From assembly GCA_963792075.1 (NCBI GenBank), contig CAWBUW010000007.1:620001-684000 (forward strand): a stretch of DNA of 64,000 bases. The letters are read 5' to 3'. Position 1 is the first letter of the stretch. Each line of letters begins with the position of its first letter. Of the stretch, positions 40,988 to 50,295 are shown piece by piece. Position numbers and translations under genes: made by a program. Source of the stretch: CAWBUW01 sp963792075 (lineage in GTDB: Bacteria; Chloroflexota; Anaerolineae; Anaerolineales; UBA4823). The notes below the pieces were generated by a model, which saw nothing but the letters and a program-made list of their open reading frames with translations, had not been told where the DNA came from and ran no database searches.

Positions 40988-41047
40988 ATGTGTGAAAAAG
41001 TCGTTGCCCAACAGCAGCTTTGGTTGCGCCTGCCAATCGCCGGATAG
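40988..41047 (+). CDS. 19-codon leader peptide upstream of the RIO-like kinase
   Basis: The ORF encodes MCEKVVAQQQLWLRLPIAG and follows AAGGAGG (40968-40974). An intrinsic terminator follows 42 nt after its stop. Eight bases inside the ORF (GGTTGCGC, 41022-41029) are exactly complementary to the 5' side/loop of that terminator (GCGCAACC, 41095-41102), so translation of the ORF could affect termination. The RLP segment near the end recalls drug-dependent arrest motifs such as the MRLRFP of ErmDL, but this is only a resemblance. Confidence 0.55.
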   Translation: MCEKVVAQQQLWLRLPIAG

Positions 41048-41088
41048 AGTGACTTTAGATTAGAACCATCTATTGTTTCCGATACCTG

Positions 41089-41121
41089 CCGCGAGCGCAA
41101 CCTGCCTCGCGGTTTTATTTT
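41089..41121 (+). terminator. Intrinsic terminator in the RIO-kinase leader
   Basis: CCGCGAG (41089-41095) and CTCGCGG (41106-41112) pair across 10 bases, followed by TTTTATTTT. It lies between the leader ORF and the kinase gene. Confidence 0.75.
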
Positions 41122-41160
41122 GTTTTCACCCGTCTCATTGGCTGGTGTATACAGAATGGA

Positions 41161-41193
41161 CAACCCCGGTCGCGAGGATGCTGACCGGGGTTG
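41161..41193 (+). terminator. Second leader hairpin upstream of the RIO-like kinase
   Basis: CAACCCCGGTC and GACCGGGGTTG pair perfectly across 11 bases, with a weaker T-rich tail. It is 44 bp before the kinase ATG and could be a second attenuator or an RNA-stability element. Confidence 0.55.
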
Positions 41194-41236
41194 TCGCTTA
41201 ATTTATTTTGTTCATAATAATTTGGAGTTCATCGTC

Positions 41237-42265
41237 ATGAGTAAACATAACGCAGCGGAATGGTGGCATGAATTAGACACTGAAGGTGAAGAACCTCAAA
41301 TTGCCCACCGTCCCGCACCGGTTCATCCCCGGATTCATAAGACCATGCCGAAAGCGGAACAGGCTGTCGCGTTGTTAGCGCAAGCGGATGGCGGGATGGG
41401 CAACTTCGATTTCACGTACCAGGCTACTCGCCACGAGAGACAATGGATCAGCGAATCATTAGGTGGTTTTTACGAGCAGCGCTGGATTGATGATGTCCTG
41501 CGATTGGTGAAAGGTGGTAAAGAAGCCACAGTTTACCTTTGCGAAGCGAGCGCCAATCTGGACGTACCTTTGGTAGCTGGCAAGGTCTACCGCCCGCGCA
41601 AGTTCCGTAACCTTAAGAAGGATTACCTCTATCGTGAGGGCCGGGAAGAGCTGGATGAAGGCGGTCACCGCATCTATGATGATCGTGTGCTTAAAGCTAT
41701 TCGCAAACGGACTGGCTACGGAAAAGAAGTGATGCACAAATCCTGGCTGGAACATGAATATGCCACCCTGCAAAAACTGTATGCTGCCGGCGTGGATGTG
41801 CCTCGGCCATACGCCAGTGGGAATAATGCGATCCTGATGGATTACGTCGGTGATGAGGATATGCCGGCCCCGCCGCTGGCATTTATCCACCTGGAGCGGA
41901 GTGAGGCCCAGCACCTTTACGAGCGAGTGGTGCACAATATCGAATTGATGTTAGCCCAGAACCGTATCCACGCGGACCTTTCCGCCTACAATATCCTGTA
42001 CTGGGAAGGCGAGATTCGTTTGATCGATTTTCCTCAAGCGATCGAGCCGGAAGCAAACCCGAGCGCTTTCCGAATTTTCGAAAGGGACGTGCTCCGCATA
42101 TGTGAGTACTTTGCCCGGCACGGCGTGCGTGTGCAGCCTAGACGGTTGGCGGTTGATCTATGGACAGCGTACAACCACCGCCTGTCAGAAGAAGTGCACC
42201 CTGCGTACTTGAACGCTGAAAGCGAAAGCGACGTGGCCTATTGGAAGTCGAGGCACTCGGGCTGA
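41237..42265 (+). CDS. RIO-family atypical serine kinase
   Basis: The 342 aa protein matches RIO1-type kinases: flexible loop GGKEATVYLCEA, catalytic Lys in VAGKVYRPRKFRN, hinge ILMDYVGDEDM, catalytic loop HADLSAYNILYW and metal Asp in IRLIDFPQAIEP. Eukaryotic and archaeal RIO kinases act in small-subunit ribosome maturation; bacterial members are less studied. The ATG at 41237 follows TTTGGAG. The leader region carries a promoter, a short ORF and two hairpins, suggesting expression tied to translation status. Confidence 0.88.
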   Translation: MSKHNAAEWWHELDTEGEEPQIAHRPAPVHPRIHKTMPKAEQAVALLAQADGGMGNFDFTYQATRHERQWISESLGGFYEQRWIDDVLRLVKGGKEATVYLCEASANLDVPLVAGKVYRPRKFRNLKKDYLYREGREELDEGGHRIYDDRVLKAIRKRTGYGKEVMHKSWLEHEYATLQKLYAAGVDVPRPYASGNNAILMDYVGDEDMPAPPLAFIHLERSEAQHLYERVVHNIELMLAQNRIHADLSAYNILYWEGEIRLIDFPQAIEPEANPSAFRIFERDVLRICEYFARHGVRVQPRRLAVDLWTAYNHRLSEEVHPAYLNAESESDVAYWKSRHSG

Positions 42266-42275
42266 TTATCTCCTT

Positions 42276-42312
42276 GCGTGGTGTGCAACCTTATCTTTGG
42301 GGTTGCACACCA
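42276..42312. repeat. Hairpin between the RIO-kinase and membrane protein genes
   Basis: The arms GTGGTGTGCAACC and GGTTGCACACCAC pair perfectly across about 10 bases. It may end the kinase transcript; its right arm overlaps the -35 region of the next promoter. Confidence 0.65.
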
Positions 42313-42324
42313 CAGAAAACTCTT

Positions 42325-42330
42325 TATAAT
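42325..42330 (+). promoter_or_regulatory. -10 box, probable leaderless start of the membrane protein gene
   Basis: TATAAT ends 6 nt before the ATG at 42337. A weak TTGCAC lies 16 bp upstream, inside the hairpin arm. Confidence 0.55.
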
Positions 42331-42336
42331 TTGGGC

Positions 42337-42975
42337 ATGACAAAACCAAATTATTCTCCCCTGGTGTGGTTCTTCGTAACACTTATATTCATCGCAGGAG
42401 TCGCGTTCTTTGGCCCTGAAGTGAAGGCATTGGGATCCAACGTGCGTTTGGTTTACCTGCATGGCGCCTGGGTGTTGGCAGCCGAAGTTGCATTTTTCGC
42501 GTCTGCGGTAGCCGGTCTGCTGGGTCTGGTCTTGCGCCGCGACTGGCTGCACCAATGGTCGGCTGCCTTAGGCCGTACAGGCATCGTTTTTTGGGTTGCT
42601 TACCTCCCTTTGTCTTTATGGACGATGCAAGCAAACTGGAACGGCTTGTTCCTGGGTGAGCCGCGATTCCGCCTGGCATTGATCTTTGCGATCGTAGGCT
42701 TGCTGATGCAAATCGGCCTGTGGATCATGGAAATTCCCTGGCTGACTTCGGCTGCGAATATCGCCTTTATCATCTCGCTGCGGGTGATTTTTTCCCGGGC
42801 AGCGAATATCATGCACCCGCCTCCTTCTCCTATTTTTAGCTCCGGTCTATGGCAGGTTATCCTGTTTTTTGTGGGTTTGAATTTCCTGGCGCTGCTGGCA
42901 GCTTTCTTCCTCACCCTGGCCTGGCTGCGTGTGGATCAACGAAGAGTTTCAACTCCTCAACTGGTTGCGCGCTGA
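42337..42975 (+). CDS. Polytopic membrane protein of unknown function
   Basis: The 212 aa protein has about six predicted membrane helices (starting at residues near 9, 43, 82, 110, 130 and 178). No family was recognised with confidence; the repeated Trp-containing helices and LVYLHGAWVLAAEVAFFASA have some resemblance to cytochrome-assembly-like membrane proteins (CcmC/CcsA type, which use WGxxW and His), but the WGxxWxWD signature is absent. The start at 42337 is set by the adjacent TATAAT box. It is followed 40 bp later by the beta-mannosidase gene. Confidence 0.7.
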   Translation: MTKPNYSPLVWFFVTLIFIAGVAFFGPEVKALGSNVRLVYLHGAWVLAAEVAFFASAVAGLLGLVLRRDWLHQWSAALGRTGIVFWVAYLPLSLWTMQANWNGLFLGEPRFRLALIFAIVGLLMQIGLWIMEIPWLTSAANIAFIISLRVIFSRAANIMHPPPSPIFSSGLWQVILFFVGLNFLALLAAFFLTLAWLRVDQRRVSTPQLVAR

Positions 42976-43015
42976 CCATCATAAAACAAGCTTCCTTTAT
43001 TCATTGGAGGGCTCG

Positions 43016-45523
43016 ATGAACCAACAATTCTTGAATGGCGACTGGCTGTTTCGTCAGGTGGGGAGTAAGGATTGGGCAGCAGGGCATGTGCCTGGGGGAG
43101 TGCATACGGATTTGTTGGCTTTGGGGCGTATCCCGGATCCATTCGTGGCTGATAACGAATTGAAAGTTCAATGGGTGGCAGAATGCGATTGGGAGTACCA
43201 ACGAACTTTCAGTGTTGATCCATTGATCTTAGGTGAAGAACAGGTTTTCTTAATCTGTGATGGCCTGGATACTTTGGCGGATGTATATCTGAATGATCAA
43301 TACCTGGGGCATGCGGACAACATGTTCCGAGGCTGGGAGTGGGCGGTGAAACCTTTTTTACGTGCGGAGGGAAATTTGCTTCGTGTCGTATTCGGCTCAC
43401 CAATCCGGTTTATTCAGAGCCGCCAGGCGCAGCTTCCGCTTCTGGGCGGAGGGGATATTCCCGGTGGACCGCATTTACGCAAAGCGCCTTGCCAATGGGG
43501 TTGGGATTGGGGTCCGAAACTTCCGCCAATTGGTTTGTGGAAGGATGTCCGCTTAGCAGGATTTTCAGAAGCGCGCTTCCGCGATGTACATGTACACCAC
43601 CAGGTCCTTGGACAGACTGCTCATGTCTACGTTGATGTGGAAGCTCAGGCCTGGCGAGATGAAGAGTTTCAGGTTCTTGCAAAGATCATTGCCCCTGGAG
43701 GAGAGGCCTTTGAGGTTGATGGACCACTGATGTGGAAGGAAGCCGAAGGCGTTCAATCCGGCGCGCTGAAGGTAAATATCCAGGACCCAGAACGATGGTG
43801 GCCAAATGGTTATGGCAAACAGCCTTTATATGCGGTGGAAGTGTACCTGCGAAATGGCGAGCGTGTTCTCGACCAGCGTAATTATTCGCTGGGCTTGCGT
43901 AAACTGGAGCTGCGCCAGGATCCGGACGAATGGGGGAAATCGTTTACTTTTTATGTCAATGATTTGCCCATATTTGCCAAAGGTTCGGATTGGATCCCGG
44001 CTGACTCTTTTCCAACACGCCTGACCAAAGCAACGCTTGAAGGCTTGATTCACAGCGCGAGCGCAGCGCACATGAACATGCTGCGCGTGTGGGGTGGAGG
44101 ATACTACCCGGAGGATACGTTCTTCGACCTGTGTGACCGGTATGGTCTCCTGGTCTGGCAGGATTTTATGTTTGCTTGCGGCGTTTACCCGGCAGATGAG
44201 GCTTTTTTTGAAAATGTGCACAAGGAAGCTGTGGAGAATGTACGCCGGATACGCCACCACGCTTGCCTGGCAATCTGGTGTGGCAATAACGAGATGGAAG
44301 AAGGCTGGTGCGCATGGGGCTGGAATAATTCAGGGGACGCAGTCACCCAACGTTTGAAAGATGGTTATGACCGCATGTTCCACCACATGCTGCCGGATCT
44401 GCTGGCGGAAGAAGACCCAGACCATCCCTACTGGCCAAGCTCGGCTTCATCCGGAAAGCCATTCGATACACCAAACGGACAGGACCAAGGCGATTGCCAC
44501 TATTGGGAAGTGTGGCACGGGCGCAAGCCATTTACGGCATACCGCAGCCAGTTCCCTCGTTTTATGAGTGAGTTTGGTTTCCAGGCACTGCCGACACTGA
44601 GAACCGTTGGGACTTATGCGGAACCTTCTGAATGGAATATGACCTCCTATGTGATGGAGCACCATCAAAAATCAGGGTCGGGCAATGGCTTGATGATTTC
44701 TCAACTGACCGATGCTTTCCGCATGCCTAAAGACTTTCCAGCGTTGGTGTATCTGAGCATGGTATTGCAGGCTGAGGGCATTCGTTATGGTGTGGAGCAT
44801 TGGCGGCGCAATCGTCTGCGTGTCAGCGGCACTTTAATCTGGCAGTTGAATGACTGCTGGCCGGTCGCTTCCTGGTCCAGCCTGGATTATTTTGGCCGTT
44901 GGAAAGCGCTGCACTACCACGCACGCCATTTTTACGCGCCTCTGCTGCTCTCGGTAGAAAATTCGGGTAAAGTGATGAAAATACACCTGACCAGCGATCT
45001 GCCCCGGCTTTGGGAGGGCTGTGTCCGCTGGCGGCTGGAAACCCTGGAGGGGAACGAATTAGAGCGGGGAGAACAGCGCATCCGTGCTGCGGCTTTGCAA
45101 GATACCTGGGTGGATGAGGTTGATTTCTCAACGCGTGTGCAGCCCGAAAACCAGCGTGAGCTGGTGTTTGTCGCCGAGCTTTGGGGCCCGGAAATCCAGG
45201 CGGACGAAAAGACCGATTGGGTTATGACCAGCCGTTGTGTAGTACCTTTTGTGGCGAACAAACACCTGGCGTTAAAAAATCCTGGGCTATCCGTCCTGGC
45301 GGAAATAAACGGCGAAATCTTGACCCTGGATGTTTCAACCCAAACTTTGGCCCGCTTTCTTGAGCTTGATCTCGAAGGCGCAGATGTTGTTTTCAGTGAC
45401 AATTACTTCGATTTACCGGCAGCACAAACAGCCCACATTACCTGCGCTTTGCCATCCGGTTGGACTCTGGCCCAGGCGCAGGCGGCTGTGCGGGTACGTT
45501 CACTATACGAATCTTACAGCTAA
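43016..45523 (+). CDS. Beta-mannosidase (glycoside hydrolase family 2)
   Basis: The 835 aa enzyme has the GH2 layout: sugar-binding jelly roll (1-180, with WDWGPKLPPIGLWKDVRL), immunoglobulin-like domain (about 185-290) and TIM barrel (about 290-610). The acid/base Glu lies in IWCGNNEMEEGW and the nucleophile Glu in FMSEFGFQALP. LRVWGGGYYPEDTFFDLCDRYG and VWQDFMFACGVYP are typical of beta-mannosidases. There is no signal peptide, so it acts in the cytosol on short mannosides. GGAGGG precedes the ATG at 43016. The convergent pullulanase gene suggests a carbohydrate-use region. Confidence 0.93.
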   Translation: MNQQFLNGDWLFRQVGSKDWAAGHVPGGVHTDLLALGRIPDPFVADNELKVQWVAECDWEYQRTFSVDPLILGEEQVFLICDGLDTLADVYLNDQYLGHADNMFRGWEWAVKPFLRAEGNLLRVVFGSPIRFIQSRQAQLPLLGGGDIPGGPHLRKAPCQWGWDWGPKLPPIGLWKDVRLAGFSEARFRDVHVHHQVLGQTAHVYVDVEAQAWRDEEFQVLAKIIAPGGEAFEVDGPLMWKEAEGVQSGALKVNIQDPERWWPNGYGKQPLYAVEVYLRNGERVLDQRNYSLGLRKLELRQDPDEWGKSFTFYVNDLPIFAKGSDWIPADSFPTRLTKATLEGLIHSASAAHMNMLRVWGGGYYPEDTFFDLCDRYGLLVWQDFMFACGVYPADEAFFENVHKEAVENVRRIRHHACLAIWCGNNEMEEGWCAWGWNNSGDAVTQRLKDGYDRMFHHMLPDLLAEEDPDHPYWPSSASSGKPFDTPNGQDQGDCHYWEVWHGRKPFTAYRSQFPRFMSEFGFQALPTLRTVGTYAEPSEWNMTSYVMEHHQKSGSGNGLMISQLTDAFRMPKDFPALVYLSMVLQAEGIRYGVEHWRRNRLRVSGTLIWQLNDCWPVASWSSLDYFGRWKALHYHARHFYAPLLLSVENSGKVMKIHLTSDLPRLWEGCVRWRLETLEGNELERGEQRIRAAALQDTWVDEVDFSTRVQPENQRELVFVAELWGPEIQADEKTDWVMTSRCVVPFVANKHLALKNPGLSVLAEINGEILTLDVSTQTLARFLELDLEGADVVFSDNYFDLPAAQTAHITCALPSGWTLAQAQAAVRVRSLYESYS

Positions 45524-45556
45524 AAAAAACCAACCCGAAAGCGCTTGTAATCCTGG

Positions 45557-48500
45557 TTATTTCTTTTTCCGAAACCACACAAGTATGCCGGCAACGAGCA
45601 GTGCACCCAGCCCAATGCCTGCGAGCATGGAGAGTGCTGGGCTGAGGCTGGCTTGTTTGACGACAAATACAGCCGCGGTGCGGCCGGGGACTATGATTGT
45701 CCCTTGAGCAGAGTCAAAACTGAACTCTTTAACCACAGGATCGCTTGAAGCCATCTGGATGGGGTGGAGCTCGAGATCGAGCCCATTCAATCCAGGGTCG
45801 GAAAAAGAAACCGGGTTATGTTGCGAATTCAGCGCGACCACATATTTTTCTGCATTGGGATCCAGGTCTTTCCCTACGGTATCATCCAAAACAACGACGA
45901 TCAGGCCAGGAATTTGTTCCTTGCCCGTGTTCAAGAAGCTGAGATGCTGTTGAATTTCTTCTGCCGTCCGCAAACGGAAAAGCTGGGATGATTTCCGGAT
46001 CGCGAGCATTTCCCGGAAATGTGCCAGGGCGAATTGAATATCCCCCGGTCCGGCCTTCAGAGCAGGGTTGCCTAATAAATCAGCCATCAAAGGCCAGCTA
46101 TCTCGATGGAAATCGGGCAGTCCGCTCCCCCAGTTGTTGGATTGGTACGTGAAGTCCAGTCGGTTGAACCAGTCGCCGGAGTTATAGCTGTTCCCATCTA
46201 GCGATTTGGAACGGAGCAGTTCATCTCCGGCATGGAAGAAGGGTATACCCTGTGAGAGCAGCACCAGGCTGACGCCCAGGTTGTTCATTCGCACTCGGTC
46301 CTGAAGTGAGACCGCTTCGGGCGCTTTCCATTGGATTGCATCGAAGATAGTCTCGTTATCATGCGCTGAAATATAGACGATTTGTTCTTGTGGATCCAAT
46401 GTGTAACCCGCCGGTGCGCCCCGGTAATTCACTCGCTCCCCTGGCAAGGTTTCACCCTTAAAGGTCGTTATGGCATAGTTCTTCAGGTTCCCTGCCATGC
46501 TAATCCGGAGCCAATCTTCATACTCAAGCAACTGGACTAGCTGTTCTTCGGGAGCGCCCTGGGGTAAAGCGTTAGGAGCATCATAGAGCCCGGTCAAAAA
46601 ACCTTGTTCTTGCACCGGGTTGAAGGGTCCGCCGCCGCGTGCCCCATCCCGCAGGCGGTCGTTGAATGTAGCAATACCTGTTCCGCTCAAGTTGAGCTGA
46701 GTGGCGTTCGTCCCACGGGCGTTCTTGGCAACCTCTCCGAAATCCCAGCCTTCTCCATAGATCAAGACCTTACTGCCATCCACACCATCTTTGCCCAGGG
46801 TGAGTGCATCCAGAGCCTGGCGGACGTGTTCCATGTTGGCAACCATGTGGTGACCCATGAGATCGAAACGGAAGCCATCCACTTTGTAGTATTTGGCCCA
46901 GGTGACTACCGAATTGATCATCAACTTTTCCATCATCACGTGCTCGGTGGCTGTGTTCTGGCAGCAGGTGCTGGTTTCTACTGCACCTTCGCTGTTCAAG
47001 CGGTAATAATAACCGGGAACGATTTTATCCAGCACGGATTTGGCATCTTGCCCGCTGGCGCTGGTATGGTTATAAACCACATCCATTACCACTCGCAGGC
47101 CGGTCTGGTTGAGCGCCTGTACCATTTGGCGGAATTCAAGGATCCGCGTCGAGCCGTCTGGATCAGTGGCATAACTGCCTTCTGGGGTTGTGTAATGGAA
47201 GGGGTCGTAGCCCCAGTTGAAAGCGTCCCGATCTTTGTATGGCGCCAGGGCGGCTTGTTGCTGGTCCGAGTTGGGAGGATAACTTGCCAGTTCAACGGGG
47301 TCAGCGGTCATCCAGGTGGACTTGTCTTCGTTGACACTGGCAATATCAAACACGGGCAGCAGGTGTACATGGGTCAATCCGGCATCTGCTAATGACTTGA
47401 GGTGTTTCATCCCATTTGATTCGGACTGGGCAAACGCGAGGTAAGTCCCCCGCAGCTCCGTGGGCACCGATTCGTCATTCGCGCTGAAATCCCGCACGTG
47501 CAGTTCGTAGATCACGCTGTCTTCGAATGCGTCCAGAGATGGCTTCTTCAATCCATTCCAGTTCTCAGGGCGCAGAGTAGGGTCAGCCAGATTTACAATC
47601 TGGCTGCGCAGGCTGTTCGTGGATAGGCTGATTGAGTAAGGGTCTGTGGCCAGGTTCTTCTCGATTTTGCCAGTGGAGGGTACATACACCAGGACTTCGT
47701 ATAGATAATATTGTCCGGTCCAATCTACCTCTCCGGTAACCGACCAGACACCGTTGGCTGGATCGACTTGCAGCGGTATTTGTGTCTGTGCAGGAGAGGA
47801 GGAAGCGGAATATAAATGTAAGGTTACGGATTGCGCTGTGGGCGCCCATAAGCGGAGGGTGGGGATATTTCCCTGGTAAGTAATCCCCAGTGGTCCATCA
47901 TAGGCGAACAGATCATCCAATACACCAGGGATTTGCAGTCCGGTGGCATCGATCAGGTTGCCGTTGGTGTCGTAAGCTGAGACAGCTACCTGGCCGCGTA
48001 AGGCTGTTGGGACTTTATCCAGGTCTGCAGGGGAAAGCCTGAGCGCTGAATAACCGATCAGGTGGGGGAATTTCTCCAGCACTTCCTTATCAGCGCCCGC
48101 CGCAGAAAAGGAGAGCGGAATCGCCTCGCCGCCTTCCACCCCTGTGGAGGAAACTTGCAGACCGCCCTGTTCGGCGTAATGCAGCTTATAACTATATTTT
48201 GGTGAACCGATAACTTTCCATAAAATGGTGTCCCGGTCTACCCAGTAAGCCAATGGTTTGTTCAGGCTGCCGCGAGGGGCGCCTTCTGTGCTTACCACCA
48301 GTTTCCCGGTTGCAGGAGTGTAGGCGAAGTAGATCTCGTCGCCATCCTTCTTTACTGTGAAATTCAAAGGTTCGCCATTCAAGGTACCATCTGCTCCATA
48401 TATCTGTTCGCTACTTTCGTTCACCGCTACCCGGAACTGGTAGTCTCCGGCCGGCAGCGAAGCAGTGAGGAAACTGTAAGTTCCGGTATTCTCGGGATCC

Positions 48501-49015
48501 TGCAGCCAGGAATGCAGGCAGCCAGGATCATTGTCCTTCAGGCAACCTAACTTACTTTGGAAATCCCCCACTGCAACCGCGATGACAGAGTTGACATTGT
48601 CCGTGACCCAATGGGTTTTATGGTCGTAATAGAACTTGACTTCGGTCGGTCCAGCCACGGTAAGTGGAATGTCTGCGCCCCCACGAGATGCTTTGGCTCC
48701 ATAATTCTCATCCCAGCTCTTGTTGAGCGCTGCTTTATACCGGGAACCTTTCTTATCCTGGTCATTATTCGGTTGGACCAGGAATGTGGCCTGCCAGACA
48801 TCATCTTCTGCATCATACACCAGGAATGTAGCCTCACAATCAGGCATCCAGTCACTTGCGCAACCGAGTTCAGATTGGAAAGTTCCGGGGATTGTAACTG
48901 TCTCAGGATTCTTTCCATCTTGGGCCAGGGCATAAGTTTGCGGCTGCAGAGTAGCTCCCACCAGACTGAGCAGAATTACGAGAGAGAATAGCCGGAAATA
49001 TAAGCGTTGAAACAT
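45557..49015 (-). CDS. Cell-surface type I pullulanase
   Basis: The 1152 aa secreted GH13 enzyme has a signal peptide (1-32), two X25-like repeats (about 40-125 and 145-225), further beta domains and a CBM48-like module (about 365-480). The GH13 barrel (about 490-1000) carries Asp in VDGFRFDLMGHH, Glu in IYGEGWDFG and Asp in ISAHDNETIFD. A C-terminal beta domain and a final membrane helix with RKKK (LSMLAGIGLGALLVAGILVWF) anchor it to the cell envelope. It debranches alpha-1,6 links in pullulan, starch or glycogen. A 75 bp gap separates it from the PP2C gene upstream. Confidence 0.93.
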   Translation of the reverse strand: MFQRLYFRLFSLVILLSLVGATLQPQTYALAQDGKNPETVTIPGTFQSELGCASDWMPDCEATFLVYDAEDDVWQATFLVQPNNDQDKKGSRYKAALNKSWDENYGAKASRGGADIPLTVAGPTEVKFYYDHKTHWVTDNVNSVIAVAVGDFQSKLGCLKDNDPGCLHSWLQDPENTGTYSFLTASLPAGDYQFRVAVNESSEQIYGADGTLNGEPLNFTVKKDGDEIYFAYTPATGKLVVSTEGAPRGSLNKPLAYWVDRDTILWKVIGSPKYSYKLHYAEQGGLQVSSTGVEGGEAIPLSFSAAGADKEVLEKFPHLIGYSALRLSPADLDKVPTALRGQVAVSAYDTNGNLIDATGLQIPGVLDDLFAYDGPLGITYQGNIPTLRLWAPTAQSVTLHLYSASSSPAQTQIPLQVDPANGVWSVTGEVDWTGQYYLYEVLVYVPSTGKIEKNLATDPYSISLSTNSLRSQIVNLADPTLRPENWNGLKKPSLDAFEDSVIYELHVRDFSANDESVPTELRGTYLAFAQSESNGMKHLKSLADAGLTHVHLLPVFDIASVNEDKSTWMTADPVELASYPPNSDQQQAALAPYKDRDAFNWGYDPFHYTTPEGSYATDPDGSTRILEFRQMVQALNQTGLRVVMDVVYNHTSASGQDAKSVLDKIVPGYYYRLNSEGAVETSTCCQNTATEHVMMEKLMINSVVTWAKYYKVDGFRFDLMGHHMVANMEHVRQALDALTLGKDGVDGSKVLIYGEGWDFGEVAKNARGTNATQLNLSGTGIATFNDRLRDGARGGGPFNPVQEQGFLTGLYDAPNALPQGAPEEQLVQLLEYEDWLRISMAGNLKNYAITTFKGETLPGERVNYRGAPAGYTLDPQEQIVYISAHDNETIFDAIQWKAPEAVSLQDRVRMNNLGVSLVLLSQGIPFFHAGDELLRSKSLDGNSYNSGDWFNRLDFTYQSNNWGSGLPDFHRDSWPLMADLLGNPALKAGPGDIQFALAHFREMLAIRKSSQLFRLRTAEEIQQHLSFLNTGKEQIPGLIVVVLDDTVGKDLDPNAEKYVVALNSQHNPVSFSDPGLNGLDLELHPIQMASSDPVVKEFSFDSAQGTIIVPGRTAAVFVVKQASLSPALSMLAGIGLGALLVAGILVWFRKKK

Positions 49016-49090
49016 ATCTACTCCGTTTCGGCACTAAACGCCTGGCTCAAAATTTAGGAAGGGGAATGGCTGGGGAAGGTTCGCTAAGAT

Positions 49091-50254
49091 CTAAGATTCT
49101 TTCCGCCGGATGACCAGGATGGCAGTATCATCTTGAGCGGGAGCACCTTCCGTAAAATGGTGAACCTCAGTCAACACTGCGTCCAGGATTGTCTTCGAGG
49201 AGCGTCCCACTACCTTCTGGACTGCGTCTTGTAAACGGTAGAAATCGAAAAGCCGCCCATGAGGATTCTGGGCTTCAATCACTCCATCGGTATACAGTAC
49301 CAGTACATCCCCTGGTGAAAATATGACCAATTTCTGTTTCCAATGTTCGTCATCCTGTACGCCCAGGGCCATTCCAGTGCGAGCCAGGCGATCAAGAGGC
49401 TTGCCTTTTTGGCCTTTGAGGAGCAGAGGTGGGGGATGTCCGGCATTGGCATAACGTAGCCGTCCGGTATGAGGTTCCAGAACACCGAAGAATGCGGTCA
49501 CAAACATGCTGCCACGCGTATCGGATAGGATACGCTCGTTGACCGATTCTAATGTCAGCCCAGGCAGTCCGGGATGGCGAGCCGCGAGCCCCCGGAAGAG
49601 GGTGCTGGTCAAGGTCATGAAGAGGGCTGCCCCCATCCCTTTATCCGCTACATCGGCGATGACAATTCCCCAGTTCTTATCCGTAACCGGGATGAAATCG
49701 TAAAAATCACCAGATGTTTCGCGCGCCGGTATTAAGCGTGCGGCGATATCCCAGCCGGGCAAATCAGGTACCTTTTCTGGTAGGATATTGGCCTGGATTT
49801 GACCTGCCATAGCCAGTTCTTGTGCCATGGATGTGGACGAGCGGGATAGTTCCTGGGGTCCCTGCCATGAATTTTGGGTTGCACCCAATTGGGTCAGGAA
49901 CTTGAGAAATTCTCCCTCCGTAATGAGCAATGGCAGACATGTGACGCGCGGATCCGAAATAAGTTTGAAAATGGTTTTAAACTTATCCGGATCGGTGAGG
50001 ATCATGACCCTCAATGCCGGCAGCGTTTGATGCACTTCTTCCAGCATGGTCTTCAATGCGTCCGGTTGGGTCTGAGTTTGCAGGAGGAGCAGGTCGGGAG
50101 TTGTTTGGGCACATAAGCTGTGTATACTGAAGACATCTTGACCTTCGCCGACCAGTTTCACCTGGTTGGCTCCGCGGATCAGCGATGCCAGACCCCGGCG
50201 GATAATGGCCGATTCGGAAGCAATTGCGATGCGGAGAACGGGTGGAACAACCAT
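49091..50254 (-). CDS. SpoIIE-type PP2C phosphatase with a pseudo-receiver domain
   Basis: The 387 aa protein has an N-terminal receiver-like domain (about 5-125) and a C-terminal SpoIIE/PP2C phosphatase domain (about 165-385). The metal Asp motifs are visible: SGDFYDF, IADVADKGMGAALFM, VLYTDGVIEA and APAQDDTAILVI. In the receiver-like part the phosphoacceptor position reads PDLLLLQ, with Gln where Asp is expected, so it probably does not take phosphate. Such proteins usually act in partner-switching sigma-factor control; no anti-sigma gene is adjacent. A TATAAT (50264-50269, minus strand) ends 9 nt before the ATG. Confidence 0.87.
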   Translation of the reverse strand: MVVPPVLRIAIASESAIIRRGLASLIRGANQVKLVGEGQDVFSIHSLCAQTTPDLLLLQTQTQPDALKTMLEEVHQTLPALRVMILTDPDKFKTIFKLISDPRVTCLPLLITEGEFLKFLTQLGATQNSWQGPQELSRSSTSMAQELAMAGQIQANILPEKVPDLPGWDIAARLIPARETSGDFYDFIPVTDKNWGIVIADVADKGMGAALFMTLTSTLFRGLAARHPGLPGLTLESVNERILSDTRGSMFVTAFFGVLEPHTGRLRYANAGHPPPLLLKGQKGKPLDRLARTGMALGVQDDEHWKQKLVIFSPGDVLVLYTDGVIEAQNPHGRLFDFYRLQDAVQKVVGRSSKTILDAVLTEVHHFTEGAPAQDDTAILVIRRKES

Positions 50255-50263
50255 AGATATTTG

Positions 50264-50269
50264 ATTATA
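50264..50269 (-). promoter_or_regulatory. -10 box close to the PP2C gene start
   Basis: TATAAT on the minus strand is 9 nt before the ATG at 50254, leaving at most a 2-3 nt leader. Confidence 0.45.
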
Positions 50270-50295
50270 ACATCAGGGTAATAAGGATGTTCTTC

